In this document: piece after piece, positions 24,671 through 35,954 of the stretch
Layout of the letters: each line of letters opens with the position of its first letter
Numbering within the stretch: the first letter of the stretch is position 1
Assembly: GCA_020205615.1 (NCBI GenBank)
Contig: CM035160.1
Location: 121,673,552 to 121,737,551, forward strand
From: Panax quinquefolius
Lineage: Eukaryota > Streptophyta > Magnoliopsida > Apiales > Araliaceae
DNA: 64,000 nucleotides
Direction: 5' to 3'
Notes under the pieces: generated by a model
Seen by the model: the letters and a program-made list of their open reading frames with translations, nothing else
What the model was told of the DNA's origin: nothing
Databases searched by the model: none
Made by a program: the position numbers and the translations under genes

Positions 24671-25054
24671 TTAATCAAATAGATGAAGAAAATTTTTCTT
24701 AATCTTTTCTTCTAGTTCCCACGCTGCTTCTTCAGCATCGTGGTTCTTCCATAATACCTTTACTGATGGTATTACCTTGTTCCTCAGAACTTGTTCCTTC
24801 CTATCAATGATCTGCATCGACGTCTCTTCATACGTTAAATCTTTCTCGATATGAATCGACTCATACTCGATTACATGCTTATAGTCCAGCTTATATGGAC
24901 GTAATACAGATACGTGAAACACGTTATGTATTCGTTCTAGGTTTGGAGGTAATGCTATCATATAAGCTACCTCTCCCACCCGTTTTAACACCTCAAAAGG
25001 TCCTATAAATCTTGGACTTAACTTTCCCTTCTTTCCAAAGCGTATATTTCCTTT
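24671..25054 (-). pseudogene. Tekay-like integrase C-terminus with chromodomain
   Basis: The 106-codon frame at 24671-24991 follows the integrase core after an in-frame stop (near 25056, TAG after KVYP). It opens with the conserved integrase tail ([26 protein letters not shown]) and ends with a chromodomain ([19 protein letters not shown]). In chromoviruses this domain binds modified histones and steers insertion into heterochromatin. The stop codon of pol is at 24671-24673, just before the polypurine tract. Confidence 0.9.
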
Positions 25055-25690
25055 CTAGGGATATACCTTTAGAAACACATACGAGCCCACCTCAAACTCT
25101 CGACTTAGTTTATGTGAGTCCACATACTTCTTCTGTCTGTCTTGAGCTGTGATGAGACGCATCCGAATTAACATTATCACATCCGCTGTCTGCTGCACCA
25201 ATTCTGGTCCTAGCATCCGGCGTTCTCCCACCTCATCCCAACACAAAGGTATTCTGCACTTCCTTCCACACAAAGCTTCGTACGGCGGCATGCCTATGCT
25301 TGCATGATAACTGTTTTTATATGCAAACTCTACTAGTGGTAGGTGATCATCCCAACTACCCTTGAAATCCATGACGTAAGACCTCAACATGTCTTCAAGC
25401 GTCTGAATTATTCTTTCGCTCTGCCCATCAGTTTGTGGATGATAAGCTGTGTTTAACCTTAGCTGTGTTCCCAACTGCTCTTGCAAACTTCGCCAAAAGT
25501 TCGATGTGAATCGTGGATCACGATCTGACACAATCGATACCGGTACTCCATGTCTGGAAATGAATTCCTTAACATAAAGTTTAGCTAACTGGTCTAAGTT
25601 ATACTTTCTCTAATGACTGTAATAAACCACTGGGTCATTGATGTTCGGCCTACTCACATACTCTGCTAATTCTTTCTTCATGTTTGGCGA
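25055..25690 (-). pseudogene. Tekay-like integrase core, internally deleted
   Basis: The 158-codon frame at 25055-25531 carries the second and third catalytic residues of the DDE integrase: Asp in SDRDPRFTS and Glu in GQSERIIQTLEDMLR. Upstream (25532-25690) pieces such as NLDQLAKLYVKEF are out of frame or broken. The stretch that should hold the Cys-Cys half of the HHCC zinc finger and the first catalytic Asp is missing, because only about 170 bp separate the RNase H/zinc-finger start (ending 25700) from this core. Integrase joins the cDNA to chromosomal DNA; this copy could not. Confidence 0.9.
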
Positions 25691-25699
25691 CCAAAAACT

Positions 25700-27376
25700 C
25701 TATCGAAGGTCTTGATACATCTTAGTGCTATCAGGATGTATCGAGTACCTCGAACTATGAGCTTCTTGTAACACTTGCTCCTTTAATTCCGTCTCATTCG
25801 GAACCCAAATTCTTCCCTCAAATCTTAATAATCCCTCATTATCAAGACTATACTTAACATCTTCCTTCTCGGATAATCGCTTCTTCATTTGGTTACACTC
25901 ATCCGTCTTGAGTTGTACCTTCTTGACTCTTTCTACGATGGTAGATTGCATCTCCATCGCAAAGAGTAACTGCCCCGAATCACTCAACATCTTCACTTCT
26001 ATTTCCATCCTAGCCATCTCTGTTATTAACTCATTTTGAGCCGTTAACATAAACAACTTTTTCCGACCCTTCCTACTTAAGGCGTCAACAACTACATTGG
26101 CCTTTCCAGGGTGATACAGGATTTCACAATCATAATCCTTTATCAACTCCAACCATCTTCTCTGTCTCATATTCAACTCCTTCTGAGTGATGATATACTT
26201 TAGACTTTTATGGTCCGTATATATCTCACATTTTTCTGCATAAAGATAATGTCTCCATATCTTTAGGGCAAACACTATCGCGACCAGTTCCTGATCATGA
26301 GTAGGATAAACTTTCTCATAATTCTTCAATTGCCGAGATGCATATGCAATGACTTTTCCATGCTGCATAAGCACACAACCAAGTCCTCTATGCGAAGCAT
26401 CACTATACACTACAAAATTTCCTGTGTCATCTGGCAATGACAAAATAGGAGCTTCACTTAATATCTTCTTCAGTTCTTGAAAACTGTCTTCACATTTATC
26501 CGTCCATACGTATTTCACCGTCTTCCTTGTTAAATTAGTCAACGAGGTAGCTAACTTCGAAAAATCTTGGATAAATCTTCGATAGTACCCTGCTAACCCT
26601 AGGAAACTCCGCACCTCAGTCGGCGTTTTCGGTTGTTCCCAATTCATTACTGCTTCCACCTTAGCTGGATCCACTAAAATCCCCTCTTGGTCAATGACAT
26701 GACCTAAAAACTGCACCTTTTCCAGCCAAAATTCACATTTGGTGAATTTCGCATATAACTTCTCATTCCTTAGTGTCTTCAACACTAATCTTAAGTGTTC
26801 GGCATGATCTTCTGGCGTCTTAGAATAGATTAGAATATCATCAATAAATACCACGACGAACTTGTCCAAATATAGTTTGAACACTCTGTTCATCATATCC
26901 ATAAATGCAACAGGTGCATTCGTCAACCCAAATGACATCACCAGAAACTCGTAATGACCATAACGAGTCCTGAATGCAGTCTTTGGTACATCTTCCTTCC
27001 TAACCTTCAACTGATGATACCCCGTCCGTAAATCTATTTTAGAAAAATACTTTGCCCTTTTCAACTGATCAAAGAGATCATTGATCATGTGCAATGGGTA
27101 TTTATTCTTTATCGTTAACTTGTTTAACTCCCGATAGTCGATACAAAGCCTTAACGATCCGTCTTTCTTCTTGACAAACAACACCGGTGCTCCCCATGGT
27201 GAAACACTTGGTTGAATGTACTTCTTGTCCAATAGTTTCTGTGAATTTGAACCATTAGTTCTTTCATTTCCACAGCGCCATACTGGTGACGGTGCCCTTG
27301 AGGCTGGTGCTGCGTTCACGGCACGATTGTTCATCACAAATTCGATCTCCCTATCCGGTGAAACCCGGTAACTCAC
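25700..27376 (-). pseudogene. Tekay-like reverse transcriptase / RNase H
   Basis: A 558-codon uninterrupted frame holds the Ty3/gypsy RT and RNase H, which copy element RNA into DNA. In order it shows [37 protein letters not shown], the catalytic [14 protein letters not shown] (YxDD-type motif), LGHVIDQEG, the RNase H start [14 protein letters not shown] and TDHKSLKYI, and [15 protein letters not shown]. It ends with the first His residues of the integrase zinc finger. Its N-terminal ~25 residues (after REIEFV) are out of frame with the normal linker, so small indels flank this otherwise well-kept domain. The proper start would come from a gag-pol polyprotein, not from the Met here. Confidence 0.95.
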
Positions 27377-27983
27377 TTAGAAATACATCCATGAATTCGT
27401 TTACTATAGGTATTTGTTCCATGGTTGCTCCCACTCTCTGGGTATCAACAACATGGCATAGGTAACCTACACAACCCTTCCTTAAAAGTTTTCTAGTTTG
27501 TGTCATCGTAAGGCAACACGGATATCCCGGCAATTTATTACCATAAAATACTACAGGAGGTTGCTTCAACGTCCTGATGCTCACACATTTCTTTTGGCAA
27601 TCTATAATTGCTCCATGGTTAATTAACCAATCCATTCCGAGAATTACGTTGAATTCTCCTAACTTTATCGGTATTAAATCTATCGATAGTTTACGACCAC
27701 GTACATCTACGCAACAACTCCTATGAATATCTTCAACAGGAATTATCTCTTCGTTTGCTACCTTAATGTTCAAAGGTATAGGCAATTTTTTGGGAAATAA
27801 TTCTAGTCGTCTAGTAAAATCACATGCTATAAACAAAAAAGTAGCACCCGAATCAAATAGCACGTATGCATTTATATTGTTGATCGGAATAATACCTGCA
27901 ACTACATCCCTTGATGCCACCGCATCTTGGACCGTCATATTAAAAGTGCGGGCCATTGATTTCCCATTTGAAATTTGGACCAC
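27351..27983 (-). pseudogene. Tekay-like aspartic protease
   Basis: The 210-codon frame contains the retropepsin active site as LFDSGAT (residues about 43-49) and the second conserved block VILGMDWL. It ends in the [11 protein letters not shown] linker, after which a frameshift separates it from RT (26 bp overlap). The protease cuts the Gag-Pol polyprotein. Gag zinc knuckles lie just upstream (28047-28160). The enzyme domain looks intact, but it is cut off from both neighbours. Confidence 0.93.
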
Positions 27984-29029
27984 TAATAGCTAACTTCTCA
28001 CTATTAGTTCCCTTATTTCCTTCTATCCCCTTCTTCGGGCAGTTCTTTGCTATGTGGTCAGTTGATCCACATACAAAGCATCCGTGATTTTTCTTTGGAT
28101 TGGGACAGTTAGGCAAAATGTTCCCTTCATGTCCACAATTATAACATACCGCCTTTCCTTTGAGACAGACTCCTAGGTGAGTCTTCCCTTGAGTTTCTGA
28201 GCCTCCATCCTCCTCTTAGAGTCCCCTTGTTTTACTTCGGTATTCCCAGAGTTAAAGCCCTTCCTCTTCTGACCGTTTCCACTTCTACTGGTTCCCTCGG
28301 TCTTGGTTCCTCCATCAACCTTACCCTTGTTTTTCTTATCTTTGTGGTACTGGTTGAGAGTCTCATTCCCACCTTTGGCAATTATTTCCTTTTCTAGTAT
28401 GGTTCCAAAGGAAGTACTTTGGAACACAAAAATTCAGCTATAGAGCCAGGGTTTCAAGCCTTACTCGAACCTTCTAGCCTTTCTCACGTCTGTGTCCACT
28501 TGTTGTGGAGCGAATCTGCCAGTTCATTAAACTTGGCAGCATACTGGGGAACTGTCATATCCCATTGTCTCAATTCCAGGATCCTCATCTCCATCCTCCC
28601 TTGCATACTCATGGGAAAATAGTTCTCGAAGAAAATCTCCTTGAACCTCTCCCACGTTAAATTTCCTATATCGGCCCTAGCCTGGTTTGCCTCCCACCAG
28701 AAGTTGGCCTATCCCATCATCAAGTAGGTTGCAAAGGTAACCTTTTGACCCTCCTCAACATTTGCTATTATAAATGCTTTCTCAATTTCTTTTACCCATG
28801 TCTGGGCTTCTATAGGGTCCGTAGTTCCTTTGAACTCTGGCGGACCTACACTTTTGAAATCCTTAAAAGTAGTAGCTCGTACTACTCCAGGAATCACGGG
28901 TACATTAGCCCCCGTTCTATTAAATGCAGCCATTAAAAGATTAACGAACTCTTGCATTGGATTAACAGGACCACCCTCCGGTTGGTTAACATTAGCGCCC
29001 TGATTTCATTGTCTCCTTCTTGGCGGCAT
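27984..29029 (-). pseudogene. Tekay-like gag (nucleocapsid/capsid), degenerate
   Basis: The start codon is at 29027-29029 (MPPRRRQ, a usual chromovirus Gag start) and is followed at codon 8 by a TGA. Further on are GPPEFKGTTDPIEAQTWVKEIE and, after another stop, NFWWEANQARAD and RFKEIFFENYFP, all capsid motifs. Two zinc knuckles lie at 28047-28160: CYNCGHEGNILPNC, where the conserved His is replaced by Asn, and CFVCGSTDHIAKNC, intact. Several further stops and frameshifts lie between 28170 and 28530. Gag packages element RNA in the cytoplasm; this copy is dead. Confidence 0.9.
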
Positions 29030-29420
29030 TTTGCTGTTAAGAAAACAACACATCATTATTACTTTATTCTTGTTGGTTTGTTATTATTTTTAATAAAACA
29101 ACAACTCATACTCATTGCTCAACATATTCCTTAAAAAGACTTATATTGATTCATAACTTGTAGTATAACACTACATTGTTTACATTACTCAGCCTTAGCT
29201 GATTACATTACCATCCCACAATTACTTTCCAAAAATTGGGATTTACAAAAGACTACCCTTTGTTATACAAAAGAGGGTTTTACGTCACTACTAGATACAA
29301 AATATTTACATATCTATTCTACTCTAGCTATTGCTAGACTATATCTGTCGTAGGGCATTCTCTAAAATCCTTCTTTGGCGGATGGCAATTACTTTCTCTT
29401 GATAGTGTGTAAGATGTGCG
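29030..29420 (-). other. Spacer between extra ORF and gag
   Basis: About 390 bp with no coding signal. It contains AT-rich stretches and probably serves as the leader of gag. Confidence 0.5.
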
Positions 29421-29960
29421 CTACGCTTCTATCTGATATCCAACTACCTGCTGCTGGAATTCTACGTGAGAACTCCTATGTATATATGACAATCTCTCCA
29501 ACTTCCTCTTTTTAGTCTGTAGCTCCTGCTTGAGCTCAAAGACTTCACATTTTAGCTCTTGGACCTTGTCCTTAGCTAACACTCTATCATCATGCTCCTC
29601 TTCCCACATTCCTTCCATACTAGCCTTGTCCTCACGGACAGCTTGGAGTTCCTCTTTCAACTGCTTAACTTCTTGGCAATAGTGGACATTCCTATCCAAT
29701 ACCGATAAAAATAGTGCTTTCATTGATTCCCCCGTAGACATTTCCTCTGTAGGTAGAACCTGGTCAAAGGACATCACGTCCACCTCCTCCTCTAGCATGC
29801 AATCAAATATAGACATGTAGTCTAAATCGTTTGAGTCTCCCGACTCGATGGTCACCAACTCTGGTTCTACTGCTACGGGATTTGGTAATATCTCTACCCA
29901 ATTAACTGAATCCTCGCTCATTACATGTATATCTCTATACATATCATTTTCTACTGACAT
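29421..29960 (-). CDS. Extra ORF between PBS and gag of Tekay-like element, acidic coiled-coil protein
   Basis: This is a 179-codon frame with no stop, starting about 165 bp downstream of the PBS and ending about 390 bp upstream of gag, in the same direction. I do not recognise the product. Residues 1-85 are acidic with several Asp/Glu clusters. From about residue 95 to 160 there is strong heptad-like Leu/Lys/Glu spacing (VKQLKEELQAVRED, VQELKCEVFELKQELQTKK) predicting a coiled coil. Its openness contrasts with the broken gag and pol of the same element, which is notable in AT-rich DNA. Extra ORFs upstream of gag are known in Ogre elements; I know of none routinely reported for Tekay. It could be a spared accessory protein or a captured host fragment. 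Confidence 0.6.
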   Translation of the reverse strand: MSVENDMYRDIHVMSEDSVNWVEILPNPVAVEPELVTIESGDSNDLDYMSIFDCMLEEEVDVMSFDQVLPTEEMSTGESMKALFLSVLDRNVHYCQEVKQLKEELQAVREDKASMEGMWEEEHDDRVLAKDKVQELKCEVFELKQELQTKKRKLERLSYIHRSSHVEFQQQVVGYQIEA

Positions 29961-30125
29961 TTACAATAAAATAATATAGTTTGATTAGTACACGTCAGTA
30001 AATAATAGAAATACATAACATAATATAATGCATTTTTATAGGGTTAATTTCCATCTTTTACTTCTTTATTCTTTCTTAAGGTTATGACTTAAGGTTCTAC
30101 TTTCCCCCTTAAGTTTTATAACCTA

Positions 30126-30138
30126 GGCTTTGATACCA
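30126..30138 (-). promoter_or_regulatory. Primer binding site of Tekay-like element
   Basis: The minus strand reads TGGTATCAAAGCC, close to the initiator-Met tRNA complement (TGGTATCAGAGC), three bases inside the 5' LTR. Confidence 0.88.
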
Positions 30139-30141
30139 ACT

Positions 30142-33100
30142 TGTAGCGCCCCCAAATCCGGGTATCTTCCAACCCGATAGATGGTCTTTATCTTGTCAAC
30201 ATTCATACATTCATTCAATTGAAAAGTCTCAAAGAACGAACATCACTTCTATATATTTAAAGTAATATTTACATTTTCCAGGTTCTATACCCATTACAAA
30301 GGTTCTTTGTCATAATATCATTTACATTACAACAATAGACCTATATTTATTACAAGATGACTTAGTAATCTGCCTTAGCTTTTCCCTTATCCTTTTTCGA
30401 TCATTCGGGACGTTCAGTCTTAGCTGCATTCATATGGTTCAAGCAAGAGTGAGCATAACTAGCTCAGCAAGTATAACAATTTAACAACAATATGCCTGAC
30501 ACATACAAATCGTATATCTTCAATAACTGAACAATAGTTATGAAGTACTATTGATAATTCAAAATAGCACTTCATCTTTTCTTTCAAAATATTTTACAAT
30601 AACAACCATATTTAGTAAAACATTCACTCCGGTCAAAGACCTCGAGTATTCATTCTTTGTTGGAAAAAGGACAACTTGAATACAAGTCCGTAAGCCCGAT
30701 ATCACTTACGAGCACTTCTAGGTGATCAGCCTATTGTACTTTATGTTGATCAACACTACATCCATTAAACGTATGCACGTTTAAGCATTTGGCAACCTCA
30801 CGTGCCTGACGTTTTACCGATAAAACATTTGTTTAACATTTCAGTCTTCTTTTGAAAACCATATCAAGTAGTTGACAAAAGATAGCAACATTTGATAATA
30901 CATGAATAGATTATCAATACATCAAGTCTAGCCAAAGGAATTGGCTTCAACTTCAACATACCTCAATTCATGCGAAAGAATACATGAACCTCAAAAACTT
31001 GTTCAGATTGAACTGAAACAAGAGTTAGAATACTTGCCTTTAGCGTCTGCTATGGTAAATTAACTTTATGTTCAAGTCGTTCAAGTCTCTACAATACATG
31101 ATCACATAATGCCTTACATTAGGTCACATATAATCAAGTATGTATATGACTATATCATACCCTTCATTTCAATCTAATTGTGTATTAGATTCAGTTATTA
31201 TTCGTTCCAATTTATCATTACCCTTCCATTTATATTCGACTAGGTTATCTCGACCTTTACATTACATTCCTTAAGGTTTAACAAAGTTTAAACAATGTTA
31301 CATTACATTCCTTAAGTTATGTTTACTTTTAAATCAATTAGGTTTTCTTTTCTTTGTACTTAGAAACCTTCATTACTATCTTTGTTCTGAGACTGGCGAT
31401 GCGACGCCATCTTTATACCTACATCTCTCTACATTTGCGATGTGAGCTCTTAATGTCGTTGTCCACGACTTGGTATATACATGAGTCCTTACTTATTGAT
31501 GCGGCTGTGCTGCCTCTCTAGAGAGGTTTATGGTATCAGCATACATGGTACATGCTTTCACCACCATATATATTATAGTTCACACTCATGGCGAACTCTT
31601 GCTTGAGGTGTTTTCGATTCTTTATTCATATTGCTGGCATGCAACTCATATTACTAGGGTTGGTATGCCGGCTAACTCAACTCTGTGCACCAGAAAAAAA
31701 ATTCAGTTTTGAAATTTTGTGAACTTTCCGGACGCATAACTTCTTCGTTATAAGTCCGAAATTCTATGCGTTTATGCAAGAATTTTATCTATTTGACTTT
31801 GTTTGCTAAAAATTCTCCTATTGGTTTATTTTTAACGAAAACGATAGACGTTCGTGAGCGTTCAACGCTCATTTATTCGTTCTAAGTCAAAATCCGATCA
31901 TTTTTGAGTCTGCAACTCTTAAATGCCAAATAAGACTTGTCTCCATTGGAAAACAATGGTTCCGAGTTCAAACACAAAATTTGACTTCCATTCCGAGAAT
32001 TTTACGAATTCGACAATTATCGTCCAATCGTAAAATTAAGCAATTCTTCCTTCTTATGATTTATTCAACATTACAAATGAACTTCATTCATCATGTGAAC
32101 ACACTAACATACTTAATACAACAACTTATATTCATTGTTGGATTTTGACTTATTCTTTATGAGCTTATAACTTGTCAAATTACAAACTACTTAAGATTTC
32201 ATTGTTAATGACTTATGACAATTAAAGTTTCTTAAACATCATTTCTTATATGTTCTTAACATATAACTTAACTTAGGTATACATGATACATATGATCATA
32301 TAAATTCTTTTATATTCATATCATTTCTCTTAATAAACTCCTTACAAGTTCATATTATTTTCACATAAGTTTATAACTTATGCTAGCTTAAATGACTTAT
32401 TACCAACTTAATTGGCTAAAGTTCACTACTTACTCATTCATGTTTCTTAATCCAACTTTTCTTATCATCCTATCATGGTAGAGATGGAAGATAATTGAGA
32501 AGAAATCTTACTCTTTTGAAGTCTTGGTAAGGTAGCTTGCTTCTTCTTCTTACTTATGGAAGTAACTTATTTGTGACTTAAACTCTCTAACACTTAAGCA
32601 CTTTGTGATGTCTTAGATTATTTGAACAACCAACAAATGGCTTGTAAGCTTCCTCTATTTATAGAAATTGCAAAGCTAGGGTTGTTTAGTCATTAAACCA
32701 TCCCACCTCCTCATGCACCTCCTAACTATTCATTACTTGCAAGGCACAAAACTTATCCTACACTTGGTCATTACTTCAAGGTCTTGGTCACCACACTAAC
32801 TTGGTCACCACATTACTTGGTCACCACTATACTTGGTCACCACAATAACCATATCAATATGGTTTTGCCCCATGGGTCTATTAACTCATGGATTCTAGCT
32901 TGGGCTTGAATTAATAAATCCTTGGGCTTTGCATTAATAAACACTAGCTTGTTCATTAATCAATTATTGGGCCTCTTCCTTTAATTCACTTGGACTTATA
33001 TTAATTCTTATCAATCTTTCCAAGTCTATTAACATTCCTTAATACATATATATAGTTTATATATTATTTTCGTATTCTAATTCATATAGAATTTATATAC

Positions 33101-33572
33101 TATATTTCATCCTTCATACAAACTCGTATAATACTTCGTATTATACTCGTTTTCATTACTTTGTACAATACCAAGTATCATCCAATTATTACTTATTCCT
33201 TAACACTTCGCTTTACTTAACGTTTATAAATTAAGTCCACAAGTGAATTATTACATTTCCATAACTAGATTTTTATTACATAATCCATCTTACCTTGTTA
33301 TTTCATCATTACGTATTTCTCGGAAACTCAAAATTATATCCCGAGAAAATACCGATGAATAGTGTTTTTCGGAAAATTTCTCAGAAAACTTTTATTTTCG
33401 TCTTGGAAATTCAAACACTTTAATTCATCCACGTAGCTCAAATACTATGACATTCTAACATCAATAGGTTATATAATGACAACCGTCTTGATAACACAAG
33501 GAATACAATTTTATTATTATTTAATTTAATAAAATCATTTTACAATAAGATCCGAATTTCTCGGTCGTTACA
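30142..33572 (-). repeat. 5' LTR of Tekay-like element
   Basis: 3.43 kb, plus-strand ends TGTAGCGCCCCC and CTCGGTCGTTACA. It is collinear with the split 3' LTR (12348-15603 plus 24410-24624). A TATA box reads CTATAAATA on the minus strand at about 32655-32664. It is mostly near-identical to its partner, apart from a patchy region at 31390-31710 over the GC palindromes. I see no gene in it. Confidence 0.92.
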
Positions 33573-35954
33573 CTTGGTGGCCAGCCTATTGTACCACCAT
33601 GTTGGGCCGCAACTTAGTGTTTTGGAACGACTATACGCGTTACGCTCAGTACTTAGGGTGTTAAGCCCTTCATACTATGTATTGTGCACAAACATTTCAG
33701 CCCAAAGTATAAACTAAGCGTAACCTCTAATAAAAGAGTTGTTCATCTCAGAATTTAGAGTGGAAGCATTCAACTGAGGGTCTAATGACCACGAACCTTG
33801 TCCACAGTTATAAGTAATCTCTCAACTTTAACTTTTATAGTCATACGACTATAATGACTTCAAGATACTTAGGGGATCAATCCTTCGTACATGTATTGTG
33901 CACAAACATTTCAGCACAAAGTATAAAACTAGGTGTAACCCCTAAATAATAGGGTTGTTCATCTTAGCTTTTCAACATCTGAATCCGCACCAAAACAATT
34001 TGGTTTGGCATAACTTCTCAAGAAACTCTTGAATTTCATGAACATCTTTCAATATTTGTCTAGCTGAATCAAATAGCATAGACCTCTACAATAATTCGGA
34101 CATCAACCGAAATATACATATACATACATACATATGTATTCTCATATCTTAAAGAAATCTCAAAAATCTTTTTATGACGTCATGATACCGCACTGTATTT
34201 ATAGTCCATTGAGGATTCCATTATTTGGTGATTTTATCATACTACATCATACCATAGTGGGCTGACGATCCTTAGATCACATCCAACACTAGGTAATACT
34301 GCATTGATGACTCCATCATTTTTATCATCTTTGCACCAGGTTACATGATGCATTAATGATATAAAATACATTTTGATATATAGCAAATCATTTTTGTCTA
34401 GCCGAAGCAATTAGAGCATAGACATACGAATAACAATATTGTTGTTAAAACTCATTGGTTCCATCATTTGATCCAATGTTTTTCAAGAAAATAAAAGTGT
34501 AAACATCAACACGAAGTCAATAAATTTCGAAAGTCTAGCATAGCTAGTAGATTTAGAATACCTATGCTTCGACCATCAACTCCACTTTCTATAATGATCC
34601 ATTGCTTAATAGGTCTATCTATTCTTATCATTCTCAATACTCCATTCACACTTATCTATACCCAGTTCGTCAAACTTACCACACATTATGAGTTCAGGAA
34701 CTTGCCACAATCATATGAGTTTAAGAACTTATCCTAGTCAGACCATAGGCGTCCATTCGCTGAGGGGTTCAAAAATATACCATATAATTATGAGTCACGA
34801 ACCTACCATAAGTATGAGTTTTAAGAACACGCACTTAACCTTATAATATTCTCTAACTATACTCTACCTATCTGTTATACACATGAGAAAAGAATCACCT
34901 TCTCAACAGGCATATAGCAAATAGCGCGACACAAACATTCCAATGATTATCAATGTGATAAATTGAGTACAAGCACAAAACCCTCGCCCATACAAAGGTT
35001 TGTACAACTCAGCCACCACCTGAGTCCTCAATTGAAATTCCTCCTAACTCTATCTTGCTTATAACTTGCTCTTTGCTCGATACGAATTCCTCGTATCACA
35101 TTATCTATAACTCCTCATAAGTTTATCTCGTACTATCATAGTACATTATCTTCATAGCATCAAGCTATAATCATTCAACCATTACAAACCATCTTCCTTT
35201 TATAACTTAAACAGATCACGTCGTGATCTTATTCTATAATCATCTCCCTTAAAATTCTTTTCTTAACTCGTGATCATTTTGTTTTACGATCCTCTTTCTT
35301 TCCCCTTTTTTCATCATTTATGACATTATTCGTTATCTTGGCTATTGGAGTTAGGAAACTCCCATTTCTTATCTTTATATCTCTTCAAGATTCTTCTTTG
35401 AATCTACTTGTTTATATAACAATTCTTCCTTTAAGAATTTCTAACTTCATTTACATCGCTCAAAATTTCATTCGAGTTCTACACTTTCATCATACGTGTC
35501 CATTTTTACACTTGGTACACATCGAGTCTCTAACAGTTTCAATATGGTACGCTGAGTGGTTTCCCACAAACAACCAACAAACTAGGTTCCGAGTTACTAG
35601 TTCGTATATACCTCCGCTCTATGAAGGAATCGTTTAGCCCAGATACCATACATCAAGTACTAAAGAGTACAATTGCACCATACTCCCTATTCATAACTTC
35701 TTTATCATTCTCTTTATATAGACATTGTTTATTTATTATCACCTTACATCCTTATTATTGGAGTTGGGTAACCCCACATTCATATTCCTTATAACTCTGC
35801 GAGATTCTTCTTGAATCCTTTCACGCAAGTTTAATCCCTTATTGTTCAAACTCTATTTGAGCTTATTCGTTCATTATCTTCACTTCTCATCTCTAAGGTT
35901 ATAGTCTAAGGTACTCTTACCTAAGGTTTCTAACCTATCAGCTTTGATACCAAC
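33573..35954 (-). other. Right internal part of element B, non-coding
   Basis: 2.38 kb between the Tekay-like insertion and the 5' LTR of B. No gag or pol motif occurs in any frame. Two diverged ~200 bp blocks (about 33660-33760 and 33880-33970) repeat ATTGTGCACAAACATTTCAG, each followed by a small hairpin. The 105-codon plus-strand frame at 35320-35637 lacks any motif and is probably chance. The last ~250 bp run into the PBS. Confidence 0.7.
35941..35952 (-). promoter_or_regulatory. Primer binding site of element B
   Basis: The minus strand reads TGGTATCAAAGC, an initiator-Met tRNA type site two bases inside the 5' LTR. Confidence 0.88.

Larger units (their letters stand above)
12348..33572 (-). 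mobile_element. Tekay-like Ty3/gypsy chromovirus, nested in B and itself interrupted by F
   Basis: This is a full-structure element on the minus strand: 5' LTR 30142-33572, PBS 30126-30138, extra ORF, gag, protease, RT/RNase H, integrase with chromodomain, polypurine tract, and 3' LTR 12348-24624 (interrupted by F). The near-identical 5 bp duplications CTAGG (12343-12347) and CTTGG (33573-33577) flank it. Without F it is about 12.4 kb. The pol order, the C-terminal chromodomain and the ~3.4 kb LTRs fit the Tekay (Del) lineage of chromoviruses; the lineage call is from memory of family traits. Stops, frameshifts and an integrase deletion show it is dead. Confidence 0.88.

Noticed and set aside
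35320..35637. 105-codon plus-strand frame with hydrophobic stretches
   Set aside because: It lies in the non-coding interior of element B, antisense to it, with AT-rich hydrophobic bias and no known motif.
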